Below are positions 47,241 to 55,416 of a stretch of 64,000 nt of DNA, piece after piece. Origin of the DNA: Comamonadaceae bacterium (GTDB lineage: Bacteria > Pseudomonadota > Gammaproteobacteria > Burkholderiales > Burkholderiaceae_C); the NCBI GenBank assembly GCA_027485235.1, contig JAIXRJ010000038.1, positions 1-64,000 of the forward strand, in the 5' to 3' direction. The notes under the pieces were generated by a model. It was given only the letters and a program-made list of their open reading frames with translations, was not told the origin of the DNA and ran no database searches. Positions within the stretch are counted from its first letter, which is position 1, and the number at the start of each line of letters is the position of its first letter. Both the position numbers and the translations under genes were made by a program.

Positions 47241-47356
47241 TTCAAACTCCTGTTAAATTCCATAACCATGGGCTCCGTCGACCAGGATTGGTACGACGCG
47301 CTTAGGTTAGTTTTAAGGCCAGGGAGTTAGTTCCTTTTTTCGATGGAGTCGAAAAA

Positions 47357-48100
47357 ATGAAGTTGGAAACTCAAATATCTGCTAACGGCGGACGGCCGTT
47401 AGATCAGTCAATTGCTTCTGGCGATATGACCGCCAAGGGAAGTGAGCCATTCATTTATGGTGGTTATTTGGAAGTCTGGTTTCGTTGTTTGAAACTGTCC
47501 AAGCAGTACATCCATAACTGCCGAACTGGACTTTTCGGATCACAGGGGGCTGCCAATACCTTCAAGCTATTCGGTTGCCTTGAGCACTTCACTTTGCGAG
47601 AGTGGTGGCATGAGCGAGGCTGCGAAAACTTTGGGCGCAGTATGGCCACATTCAAAGTTCGGTTGGTTGTGGCTCAGCGGAAAACGACCAGTTGCCGCAT
47701 CACTATAGACGCCGATGATGAAACACCTACTGAAATGGTCGGCGATGAGGTCAGTTTTCTGGTTCAGCAGATGAGACTGCTCGAGGGGCAAAGCGGCATG
47801 CTTTCATCGGCACCCAAGGCATGGTCAATTTACAAAAGCCGAATAACACCCGAAGCCATTAAGCTTCACCTCGATGTACTGGAGGCACATGACACCATCA
47901 AGCACAGCGCTCCAAGGACCAAGTTGTGGCGAATCGGTGAGCAGATGCGCCTAAATCCCAAGGCAATGACTAGATCAGGCGACACCCCCAACGAGCAAAC
48001 CGCCAAGCACATCACCATGGGTCAAACAGTCAGCGAGATGGTCAGGAAGGGGCAGGGGTTGGTCGCAAATGCTTGCGAAGGTGTTTTTCCGAGGTACTAA
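47357..48100 (+). CDS. Hypothetical protein divergent from the recombinase
   Basis: This is a 247-residue soluble protein, aromatic and basic in its first half (GGYLEVWFRCLKLSKQYIHNC, LREWWHERGCENFG) and helical with LWRIGEQMRLNPKAM in the second. A GGAG site lies 8 bases before the ATG. It is divergent from the recombinase-like gene with a 116-base gap. I do not recognise the family; it may belong to the same mobile element. Confidence 0.7.
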   Translation: MKLETQISANGGRPLDQSIASGDMTAKGSEPFIYGGYLEVWFRCLKLSKQYIHNCRTGLFGSQGAANTFKLFGCLEHFTLREWWHERGCENFGRSMATFKVRLVVAQRKTTSCRITIDADDETPTEMVGDEVSFLVQQMRLLEGQSGMLSSAPKAWSIYKSRITPEAIKLHLDVLEAHDTIKHSAPRTKLWRIGEQMRLNPKAMTRSGDTPNEQTAKHITMGQTVSEMVRKGQGLVANACEGVFPRY

Positions 48101-48182
48101 ATGAGTTTTTCAATTTGTGATTGGAACCATGAAACGAGTGTGTTCGGAATTTTCTGTAGATGGGGCTGTGATTAGTTGACCT

Positions 48183-48884
48183 TTAAAAGGTAAATGTCAA
48201 AGTCAAACCACTAGTCAAGTTAAAGGCAGTTTCTTTAATCCTTGTAAATGCATTCGTTGTATTGACTCGATATTGGGCTGAAACAATTTGTTCAGTTGTG
48301 TTTGATGTGTTCTTGTATGTTGAAATAAAGGTGACTAATGCTGTTGATGCTGTATCTTGCTCAACAACATAGGTTGAAATAATCGTACCCAAGGGTACGG
48401 TTTTAGAGGAATTTGTAAAACGATTTGAAATGTACAACGGTCCAGTATCCCCCACTTTTGCTGCTGTTGGAATTGTTGGTGTGCCAACTACAACTGTGTA
48501 TTCATCACCATCGCTACCAAGTGGCGAGTAATTTGAATTAACCCAAGCAACTGATGAGTAATTTAATGGAAATGATTGCCCGTTAACAATAAATGAACCT
48601 GTCACACTTGAGGTTCGCTGTTGTGCTGGGCCTCCTTCAAATGTCCCTGACGAAAGAGCACCAGTTGTTCCTGATCCAGATCCTGTGATCACAACAGCAT
48701 CTTGAGAACCTGTAATCGTAAATGTGCTTGTCGATGTGTTTGTAAAAGATGACACATACGCCGAAAGGAGATTAAATGAAGATGTTGATGCGACAGGGGT
48801 TTGCGTTCCACCACCGCCACCTCCACACGCTACCAACAACGCAACACTGGCAGTTGCGAGTATGAGTTTGATTATTTTTTTCAT
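48183..48884 (-). CDS. Poly-glycine lipoprotein A
   Basis: This is a 233-residue exported protein with a signal peptide (MKKIIKLILATASVALL) and lipobox LVAC at about 17-20, followed by six glycines as a flexible linker. The mature part is Ser/Thr-rich and predicted all-beta. Function is unknown. A similar lipoprotein gene lies 53 bases upstream, suggesting a pair. Confidence 0.8.
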   Translation of the reverse strand: MKKIIKLILATASVALLVACGGGGGGTQTPVASTSSFNLLSAYVSSFTNTSTSTFTITGSQDAVVITGSGSGTTGALSSGTFEGGPAQQRTSSVTGSFIVNGQSFPLNYSSVAWVNSNYSPLGSDGDEYTVVVGTPTIPTAAKVGDTGPLYISNRFTNSSKTVPLGTIISTYVVEQDTASTALVTFISTYKNTSNTTEQIVSAQYRVNTTNAFTRIKETAFNLTSGLTLTFTF

Positions 48885-48937
48885 TGTTGCCTTAATGCAG
48901 TTGATATATTACATATCGTTTATTGGTTTGAAATTAA

Positions 48938-49663
48938 TTATGAATTTTTACGTCCAAATGCGATAAAACCATCTTGCTTGTTGGGTGTAAGTGCAAGTGA
49001 TGTTGCCAGTGTTCCATCCAAAATAAAGATACCACTCGCTGTACCGCCATTACCTAATGCACAGTTGTTACCCGTAAATGTTACTGATATGTTGTATACA
49101 TTTTTTCCACTTGAACGTGGAGTGACTGTTCCCGCCGCATTACAACCTACGCCTGGCACACTCAAAACGCCTGTACTTGAGATTGTCATTGCGACGTTGT
49201 CTGCACTACCTGTTGCAGAAATTCCCTTGACGGTATAAGTTCCAGCAATTGCTGCTTGTGTTGCTGGAGTGTTGTAGGAATTTGAATATGTAAGATTTAC
49301 GGTTGTGCCATAGTTGCTTGTTGCTCTGATTGTTGATTGCGGAACGACCGTGCCGCTCAGTGAACCTTGGGACACTGCCCAGTTCAGTAAGTTAAAGTCA
49401 GAGCCACTTGCTGAAAAGGTATTTCCAGTACCCGTGGACGTTCCATAAAGTGCGCCATAAACGATATTTCCACTTGTATAAAGACCCCAAGTTTCACCGT
49501 TTTCCAGTACAACAACAGCAGCGTTATATCCAGTTGATGTTGTTCCAGTCCAGTAACCCTCAGCAGTTCCAGCAACTGGTGTGCCACCACCACCACCACC
49601 ACCACAGGCTGTTAAGAGCACAATTGAAGCACTTGCAAGCATTTGTTGAATTGATTTTTGCAT
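48938..49663 (-). CDS. Poly-glycine lipoprotein B
   Basis: This is a 241-residue exported protein starting MQKSIQQMLASASIVLL with lipobox LTAC and seven glycines after the cysteine. The mature domain is Gly/Thr/Ser-rich, beta-type, with one later cysteine pair (GVGCNAAG, NNCALG) that could form a disulfide. An upstream in-frame start would ruin the signal peptide and is rejected. No family is recognised. Confidence 0.8.
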   Translation of the reverse strand: MQKSIQQMLASASIVLLTACGGGGGGGTPVAGTAEGYWTGTTSTGYNAAVVVLENGETWGLYTSGNIVYGALYGTSTGTGNTFSASGSDFNLLNWAVSQGSLSGTVVPQSTIRATSNYGTTVNLTYSNSYNTPATQAAIAGTYTVKGISATGSADNVAMTISSTGVLSVPGVGCNAAGTVTPRSSGKNVYNISVTFTGNNCALGNGGTASGIFILDGTLATSLALTPNKQDGFIAFGRKNS

Positions 49664-49831
49664 GATATAACCTTTAATTTGATGAAAAAAATACAAACGA
49701 AACATCATGGGTATTTGAAAATTTAGCAAGACACATTCAAATGCACTTTTCAATATCCCAAGATTAATTAACGATAGAAACTAACAGCGAAAAAATTACC
49801 GAAAATTGATTCGCTATAAATTTCCTGCCGC

Positions 49832-50509
49832 TTATTTTTTGTTCGGATCCCCAATCCGGTAAGGACCGTTAGGCAAAGCGTTAGGGCCAGTGACAAAAAC
49901 CTCTTGATTTGCTTGTTGGGTCAAGGGCATGTAATTGGGTGCAGCACGGGTAACGGCTGCGTTAATCGCAGCAGTCACCAACGCTGCCATGGGAGACATG
50001 GCGTTGTTGTTGTTTTGAGGCTGGTATTGCATGCGCTTGTTGTCACGCCACAATTCCACGCCGTTTTTGCTGACCAAACGGTAATCAAAATCAACGGTCA
50101 CAACAGTAGTGAACACCGCGAACTTGGCATCCCATTGTTTGATGGCCACATACAAAATCGCATCCGTACCGAAGAGCTTGGCTAATGACTCGGGTGGCTG
50201 CTCATGTATGCGATCAGCCTCATAAAAACCTTCCTGTTCCAGCACAAATTTGGTGGTGTTAACTGGAAAGACGTAGTAACCACGTTCAGCAATCGGGATG
50301 GGGAGAGACGCCAATACATAGTTAGGCGCGTCAACATCTAGAGACCGATTGATGGTTGGTACGATCAAGATCGATCTTGGTGCAGCAGCTACCAATGCAC
50401 TTTGATCAGGTTTTGTAGGCTGAGTCACGCATCCAGTCAGTGACAACAGGCCGGCACTCAAGGCAAGTGCATACAGAAATTTGCCTGAGAAAGACTTTGT
50501 GTTGTTCAT
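49832..50509 (-). CDS. DUF799 / GNA1162-like outer-membrane lipoprotein
   Basis: This is a 225-residue lipoprotein with lipobox SLTGC near residue 27. The DUF799 domain follows (RSILIVPTINRSLDVDAPNYVLASLPIPIAERGYYVFPV). It is the family of Neisseria GNA1162, structurally related to TolB-N-like secretion lipoproteins. Its start overlaps the DUF4810 gene by ATGA (50506-50509). It is last in the operon csgG-like/unknown/DUF4810/DUF799. Confidence 0.9.
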   Translation of the reverse strand: MNNTKSFSGKFLYALALSAGLLSLTGCVTQPTKPDQSALVAAAPRSILIVPTINRSLDVDAPNYVLASLPIPIAERGYYVFPVNTTKFVLEQEGFYEADRIHEQPPESLAKLFGTDAILYVAIKQWDAKFAVFTTVVTVDFDYRLVSKNGVELWRDNKRMQYQPQNNNNAMSPMAALVTAAINAAVTRAAPNYMPLTQQANQEVFVTGPNALPNGPYRIGDPNKK

Positions 50510-50880
50510 TGTTTTGTCCCGCTTGCTGCAGATTGCCTGCGTTCTAGGTTTTGAATCAAAGAGGTCATCAAGACTCTGCTTTCAGGCCACGCGTTACGCT
50601 CTTTGGTGTAAAAGTCGATGGCCTTTTGAGTTGCGCCAGCTTTCAAATACAGGGTGCCCAACTCGGCATACAAACCGGGTGCAACCTTCGCATTTGACTT
50701 TTCCATTTCGCCAACGTGCGCTTCAAGCTTGATCCGAAGCGCTTCCATTTTTGTCACGTCTTTGTAGCCTGCGTAAAGCGATTGGTCGTAGCCACCCCAT
50801 TGATAAAGACCAGGCCCAGCACATCCAGTCAGAAGCGCAAGTGCTGTCAAAGTTGGTATCCAAAGAATTCGAGAAATCAT
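50506..50880 (-). CDS. DUF4810 lipoprotein
   Basis: This is a 124-residue lipoprotein with lipobox LLTGC (about 16-20), then the DUF4810 signature LYQWGGYDQSLYAGY and a TPR-like helical part (GLYAELGTLYLKAGATQKAIDFYTKE). It normally occurs with DUF799 and CsgG-like lipoproteins, as seen here. Confidence 0.9.
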   Translation of the reverse strand: MISRILWIPTLTALALLTGCAGPGLYQWGGYDQSLYAGYKDVTKMEALRIKLEAHVGEMEKSNAKVAPGLYAELGTLYLKAGATQKAIDFYTKERNAWPESRVLMTSLIQNLERRQSAASGTKQ

Positions 50881-50888
50881 TTGTGGCC

Positions 50889-51260
50889 TTATTGAATTAA
50901 GAAAGTGCGGTTGACGCCGTCACCGGCATAAAACTTTTCGTCCAAAAGAATCTGACTGCCCAGAACCACACGCAATTGGTGTGTGCCGGAAATAATGCGC
51001 AGAGCAGCGATGCCATCCAGATATGAACCTAAAGAGCCCATGTCCAGCCCATCGACGATCACCCGAGCCGCATGCTGTTGTGTATCAGTTGCTTTGAATG
51101 AAATTTGTGGGCGGATGTCTGATATGCCTTGCTTTTCCGTTGGCATTTGTGTGCACCCATAAATGCCCAAAACAGGTAAAGCCGCCAAAAGCGTGCCGGT
51201 CATGGCCAACCTGATGAGACTGCTGGCCATGAAGGTTTTGAAATCAGGTTTTTTTGTCAT
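50889..51260 (-). CDS. Small predicted lipoprotein in the CsgG operon
   Basis: This is a 123-residue protein with an N-terminal hydrophobic segment (LAMTGTLLAALPVLGIYGC) ending in a lipobox-like GIYGC. The C-terminal part (RVIVDGLDMGSLGSYLDGIAALRIISGTHQLRVVL) resembles a PEGA-like surface beta-domain. Its start codon shares one base with the csgG-like stop codon (TAATG). Confidence 0.75.
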   Translation of the reverse strand: MTKKPDFKTFMASSLIRLAMTGTLLAALPVLGIYGCTQMPTEKQGISDIRPQISFKATDTQQHAARVIVDGLDMGSLGSYLDGIAALRIISGTHQLRVVLGSQILLDEKFYAGDGVNRTFLIQ

Positions 51261-52291
51261 TACTTGGCTCCATCAAAACGAACGGTCAGTTGATTGGTTT
51301 GAAAGCCAGCCAATGAACCCGAAGTCACAGTGGCAGCAGAGCCTTCGTTAAGCTCGTTGTCACCAAACAAACTGTCCACTCGAACGCTGGCCACCATCCG
51401 GCCAGGCAGCGTCACCGTTGTGCCTGTTTGCGCGGATTTAACTTGCTCGCCCAGTGTGTGGACACTGAATTGCATGCCGGGCTTGATGCCTTGCAGTCGA
51501 CCACCCCCTAAAAAAAGCTGATTGCCGTCGAGCTTCAAAATACTGGTCTGCCATGGGCGCGAGCTCATCTCGACGGTCAAGCGATTGACCGCTTCACTGA
51601 CCGCTTGACGAATGGCGGTGTCGTTCAGGGTGCCGTCGTAACTGGCTTGTGAGCCAAAGCCAAAGGTGGATGCCGTTTCGGTAGATGCCTCTCCGGCACC
51701 AGAGGTGGCAAAAAAGACATGCCCCGTGCTGACTTCAACCACGCGAATGTCTATCTTGGCGAACGCAACTTGTCGCTTGCTTGAGGACACAAAGCCAGTG
51801 GCGCCCACAGTTTTACGACCAAACTCGGTCAGTGACCCAATGATCAAAGCGTCCACACCAACCAAATTTAAGCGTGTATCGGTCAGTCTGCTTTCAGCTT
51901 GCAATCGACCAATGTCAGGCCGTTCAAATACAAGGTAGCCGCCTGATGAAGTCAAAGCTTTGCTCATCAAGTCTGTGACCTGCTTACCCAGTGGGTCTCC
52001 GCTGTTGTCCCGCAGCAAGGACTGTCCGTAGCTCGTTTCATTGCTGATGCGGCCAAGGGCAATTTTTCTTTTGAGTGTCGGTACAGCTGGTGCAGCTGCC
52101 AAAACCGCTTGTTGTGCAGCTTTTTGCATCGCAACCGGCTGAGGAGCTTCAATGCTTGAGATGGGTGGTGATTGAACAGCACAACCCGACAAGGCAACGG
52201 CCAACAAAGTCATTAAGCCAATTGACACCCGCCTTTCTGATGACTCTAGGGGAGTGCAGTGCTTGTGAGCTAGGAGGGGAGGTAGAGCCAT
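51260..52291 (-). CDS. CsgG/HfaB family outer-membrane lipoprotein
   Basis: The 343-residue product has a lipobox AVALSGC near residue 37 and the CsgG domain (about 75-260: KRKIALGRISNETSYG, VDALIIGSLTEFGR, VVEVSTGHVFFA). CsgG proteins form outer-membrane secretion pores for curli; in this operon type the role is undetermined. The Cys lies about 37 residues in, so a later start is possible. No curli subunit genes are nearby. It is first in a four-lipoprotein operon. Confidence 0.87.
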   Translation of the reverse strand: MALPPLLAHKHCTPLESSERRVSIGLMTLLAVALSGCAVQSPPISSIEAPQPVAMQKAAQQAVLAAAPAVPTLKRKIALGRISNETSYGQSLLRDNSGDPLGKQVTDLMSKALTSSGGYLVFERPDIGRLQAESRLTDTRLNLVGVDALIIGSLTEFGRKTVGATGFVSSSKRQVAFAKIDIRVVEVSTGHVFFATSGAGEASTETASTFGFGSQASYDGTLNDTAIRQAVSEAVNRLTVEMSSRPWQTSILKLDGNQLFLGGGRLQGIKPGMQFSVHTLGEQVKSAQTGTTVTLPGRMVASVRVDSLFGDNELNEGSAATVTSGSLAGFQTNQLTVRFDGAK

Positions 52292-52433
52292 TTTTCTTGC
52301 CTTTAAAAACTTGATGGATTTTTTGAACGTGCGGGTGCGCTCAAGTCACATCATTTTTTGCTTTGGCAAGCTCAACACAAGAGCCCATCAAGCTGTGAAT
52401 TAATCCAGTCTTTGAACTGACCTTCAATCGCAA

Positions 52434-52452
52434 AAGCTCACCTAATGAGCTT
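52434..52452. promoter_or_regulatory. Palindromic operator copy 1
   Basis: AAGCTCA and TGAGCTT flank a 5-base centre CCTAA. It shares the core GCTCACCT with copy 2. Confidence 0.6.
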
Positions 52453-52475
52453 GCAAAGTTTGAATTGGGGTGTTT

Positions 52476-52493
52476 GGCTCACCTCGTGAGCTT
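52476..52493. promoter_or_regulatory. Palindromic operator copy 2
   Basis: GCTCAC (52477-52482) and GTGAGC (52486-52491) are perfect arms around CTC, followed by TT as in copy 1. Centres of the two copies are about 41 bases apart, roughly four helical turns. Confidence 0.6.
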
Positions 52494-52552
52494 TTGTTGC
52501 TGGTCGCACATACAGGAAGCACCTGAAAAACCAACTTAAACAGGCTTACAGG

Positions 52553-52561
52553 GTGAGCTTG
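52553..52561. promoter_or_regulatory. Operator half-site near the WYL gene start
   Basis: GTGAGCTTG repeats the right arm of copies 1 and 2, about 57 bases before the WYL ATG. Confidence 0.4.
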
Positions 52562-52617
52562 TCAAATGAAATGATCGTCTCAATTAAATAAACAACATAA
52601 AAAAGAGAACAAGCATC

Positions 52618-53583
52618 ATGAGTGAAGTTGCAAGGCTGTATCGGTACAAGAGCTTGTTCAGCGGACGCACAGCCATTTCTGCCATTGAATTGCAAAGCGA
52701 GTTGGAAATTTCTCCTGCAACGTTCAAGCGCGACATCGCCAAACTTCGCGACCAGCTGAACGTGCCCATCATTTACGACAGAGCCCTAGGCGGTTACCGG
52801 CTCAGTCCGTCTCAAACAGTCGCTGAGTTGCCGGGCATATGGTTTACCAACGAAGAGCTGTTGGCGCTGGTGTCCATTGAGCATCTCTTGTCTCAGCTCG
52901 AGCCCACAGTTTTGGCATCTACCCTCAAACCCATTAAGGGTCGCTTGGCGCAATTGTTGGAAGAGCTGGGTTTGGGCAATCAAAGTTTTGGCATGAAAAT
53001 TCTCTTGCTGCAGTCCAAAAAGCGCACTTTGCCCCCTAAGCTTTTTGAGAGCGTTGCCGCTGCGACCATGACTGGCAAACGCATCAACATCCTTCATAGG
53101 AACCGGCACAACAGCATGACTGCCGAGCGAGAGGTTTCACCATTGCGATTAGTGCATTACCGAGATAACTGGTATCTCTATGGTTGGTGCCATTTGCGAG
53201 ACGGTTTGCGAAGTTTCTCAATTGATGCCATTGAAAAATTCGAACTCTTGAACAAAGAGGCGGCTGAAGTTTCAAAGGAAATTTTGGATTCTGTGATGGG
53301 CGCAGGTTATGGGATTTTTTCAGGTAGCAAGACCACCTGGGCAACGCTTAAATTTTCTCCAAAACGTTCGCAATGGGTATCGCGTGAGGTCTGGCATCCC
53401 CATCAAAAGACCAGCGTTGATGCTGATGGTAGTTTCGTATTGATGATTCCTTATTCAGATGATCGCGAATTGATCGAGGATATCTTGCGCTTTGGACCTG
53501 AGGTAGAAGTGATCGCACCACAATTGCTGAAATCAAAAGTCCACAACACTTTGCTGGCCACTTTAGGTAGATTCGTAAACTAA
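52618..53583 (+). CDS. WYL-domain transcriptional regulator
   Basis: This 321-residue protein has an N-terminal winged helix of the DeoR/HTH_11 type (about 8-65: AISAIELQSELEISPATFKRDIAKLRDQL). The WYL sensor domain is about 145-215 (REVSPLRLVHYRDNWYLYGWCHLRDGLRSFSIDAIEKF), followed by a WCX-like C-terminus. WYL regulators often control phage-defence genes by sensing nucleic-acid ligands (BrxR/CapW type). An AAAGAGAA site precedes the ATG. The upstream palindromes are natural autoregulatory sites. It is codirectional with the CARF-sigma-54 gene and hsd operon. Confidence 0.9.
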   Translation: MSEVARLYRYKSLFSGRTAISAIELQSELEISPATFKRDIAKLRDQLNVPIIYDRALGGYRLSPSQTVAELPGIWFTNEELLALVSIEHLLSQLEPTVLASTLKPIKGRLAQLLEELGLGNQSFGMKILLLQSKKRTLPPKLFESVAAATMTGKRINILHRNRHNSMTAEREVSPLRLVHYRDNWYLYGWCHLRDGLRSFSIDAIEKFELLNKEAAEVSKEILDSVMGAGYGIFSGSKTTWATLKFSPKRSQWVSREVWHPHQKTSVDADGSFVLMIPYSDDRELIEDILRFGPEVEVIAPQLLKSKVHNTLLATLGRFVN

Positions 53584-53852
53584 GAACCCATGTCCGATGT
53601 TTACCCATGTCCTTATTGCACCAGCATTGATGACTGCCAACATTTATTGCTGTTTATCGACAAAACTTTCCGTGTAGCTGTTAGTGGTTAGCCACCGCTG
53701 GTGATGGTCTGGCAGCGCGTCGTCCAAGCGCAGGGTACGCTCTGATGAAATTCCCGATCAATAAATTAGGGAAATTGCATGACTCAAGTTGTGACAGAAA
53801 GCCGTAGATGGAAAAATCCTTACATGGCTGCTAAATTGCTTACAATTAAGAT

Positions 53853-55385
53853 GTGAAAAATAAACAATGGCTCATCTCTTGGATTGGTAACGCTGACCAT
53901 GCCGCATCTGAGCAAGGTGATGTGGCAGGTCTGGGACCAATTGCGACTGCCTTGCAATCTGGCTTGCAATTTGATCGCGTTTGTCTATTGACCAATTTCT
54001 CGCACGAACGCAGTGCAAAGTTCTGTGATTGGCTTGAGAGGAAGTTCGGTTACTCAAGCAGCCTGATTGATCTTCAGGAGATGGATTTAGTCAGTCCAAT
54101 TCATTACGCCTCTATCTATGATGAGGTGAGCAAGCATCTCAAAGCATTGGGGTTGCCGCGTGAAGATGTTGATTTAACGTTTCATCTCAGTCCAGGTACG
54201 CCGGCGATGGCGGCCATTTGGATCATGTTGGCCAAGACGCGTTTTCCGGCAAAACTGATCCAGACCTCAAAAGAAAACGGCCTCGACTCTGTCGACTTCC
54301 AATTCGATTTGGCAAGCGACTTTTTGCCTGAGTACCTACAGCGCAGCGGTCAGCGGATTGAACGGCTGGCTAATGGACCGCAAGAGGCGGCCCCTCATTT
54401 TGGAAAGATCATCCACAAGAGTGCTGCTGTAAAAAACCAGATTCAATTGGCTCAGCGCATTGCAGCTCACGATGTTCCAGTTCTTATCTTGGGTGAGACC
54501 GGTACGGGTAAAGAGCTTTTTGCTGAAGCCATTCGTGCGGCTAGCGACAGGTCTCAAAAGCCATTCATTACAGTCAACTGCGGTGCCATTGCGCCTGAGT
54601 TGGCTAACTCTGAACTCTTTGGTCATGTCAAAGGGGCATTTACTGGTGCCACGGGCTCTCGTAAGGGGCATTTTCAAGAGGCTGATGGTGGAACGCTCTT
54701 TTTGGATGAGGTTGGTGATCTACCACCGGATACACAGGTTCGGTTGCTTAGGGCTCTTCAGGCCAAAGAAGTTACACCTCTGGGTGATTCAAAAGCCATC
54801 AAGGTTGATGTTCGGATCATTGCAGCTACTCATCGCGACTTGGCTGCGGATGTTGCGTCTGGTCGATTCCGCGAAGATTTGTTCCATCGCTTGGCTGTGG
54901 GCATTCTTAAGTTGCCGCCTTTACGTGAGCGCGAGGGCGATGTCGACCTGCTGATCGACACCTTTCTCGACTTGATCAATGCTGATGCGAGGGGCAAGCC
55001 TGAAGCTCAGGATAAGAAAATTTCCCTTGGCGCAAGAAAAATTCTTGTTTCTTATCCATGGCCCGGAAATATTCGGGAACTTTACCACTCACTGCTTAGG
55101 GCATCGATATGGTCGGTTGGTGAAGAAATCCAACCTGACGATGTTCGATCTGCATTGCTACAGGTGCAGAGCCAAGGAAACAACGTGATGGGGCGTTCGT
55201 TGACGCAAGGCTTTGATTTACAAGCACTTTTAGATGAAGTGTCGAGCGATTACATCCTGCGAGCACTCAGGCAAACAGGGGATCGTAAGACGGGCGCAGC
55301 ACATTTATTGGGCTTTACAAATCATCAGACGTTGAGCAATTGGATGAAGCGTCTAGACTTAGAGCAGGATGAAAATAAACACTAA
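53853..55385 (+). CDS. Sigma-54-dependent activator with RtcR/CARF-like sensor domain
   Basis: This 510-residue enhancer-binding protein begins at GTG 53853. The N-terminal region (about 1-165) resembles the RtcR/CARF ligand-binding domain: LISWIGNAD at the first strand and LTFHLSPGTPAMAAIWIML followed by AKLIQTS, like the matching RtcR segment. The AAA+ domain (about 185-425) has Walker A GETGTGKE, the sigma-54 contact loop GAFTGA, Walker B GGTLFLDEVG and RLLRALQ. A Fis-type HTH is at the end (AAHLLGFTNHQTLSNWMKRL). RtcR controls RNA repair genes; here the next gene is hsdR, preceded by a sigma-54 promoter. CARF domains bind cyclic oligonucleotides or RNA ends; the ligand here is unknown. 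Confidence 0.92.
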   Translation: MKNKQWLISWIGNADHAASEQGDVAGLGPIATALQSGLQFDRVCLLTNFSHERSAKFCDWLERKFGYSSSLIDLQEMDLVSPIHYASIYDEVSKHLKALGLPREDVDLTFHLSPGTPAMAAIWIMLAKTRFPAKLIQTSKENGLDSVDFQFDLASDFLPEYLQRSGQRIERLANGPQEAAPHFGKIIHKSAAVKNQIQLAQRIAAHDVPVLILGETGTGKELFAEAIRAASDRSQKPFITVNCGAIAPELANSELFGHVKGAFTGATGSRKGHFQEADGGTLFLDEVGDLPPDTQVRLLRALQAKEVTPLGDSKAIKVDVRIIAATHRDLAADVASGRFREDLFHRLAVGILKLPPLREREGDVDLLIDTFLDLINADARGKPEAQDKKISLGARKILVSYPWPGNIRELYHSLLRASIWSVGEEIQPDDVRSALLQVQSQGNNVMGRSLTQGFDLQALLDEVSSDYILRALRQTGDRKTGAAHLLGFTNHQTLSNWMKRLDLEQDENKH

Positions 55386-55393
55386 ATGGAGGG

Positions 55394-55409
55394 TGGCACG
55401 GTTCTCGCA
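55394..55409 (+). promoter_or_regulatory. Sigma-54 (-24/-12) promoter of the hsd operon
   Basis: TGGCACG (55394-55400), four bases, then TCGCA (55405-55409) match the consensus TGGCACG-N4-TTGCA at all positions but one, with exact GG-to-GC spacing. Predicted transcription start is about 55420. It lies 8 bases after the stop codon of the CARF-sigma-54 activator gene. Confidence 0.82.
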
Positions 55410-55416
55410 AGAGAAC
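55401..55416. promoter_or_regulatory. Inverted repeat overlapping the -12 element
   Basis: GTTCTC and GAGAAC are perfect 6-base arms around GCAA. They cover the -12 box and the region just before the predicted start, so this could be a repressor site or a DNA-melting feature. Confidence 0.5.

Larger units (their letters stand above)
52292..52617. other. Intergenic region with repeated palindromes, csgG / WYL regulator
   Basis: This 326-base divergent region has no gene. It contains two related palindromes (52434-52452, 52476-52493), a half-site (52553-52561) and a weaker GCTC...GAGC copy (52370-52384), all sharing AGCTCA/TGAGCT. It must also hold the promoters of the csgG operon and of the WYL gene. 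Confidence 0.65.

Noticed and set aside
49408-49665. Plus-strand frame with a run of nine His
   Set aside because: It is the complement of the poly-glycine codons of lipoprotein B, not a metal-binding peptide.
53640-53720. Possible second sigma-54 promoter upstream of the activator gene (TGGCAGC near 53710)
   Set aside because: No GC at the -12 position with correct spacing.
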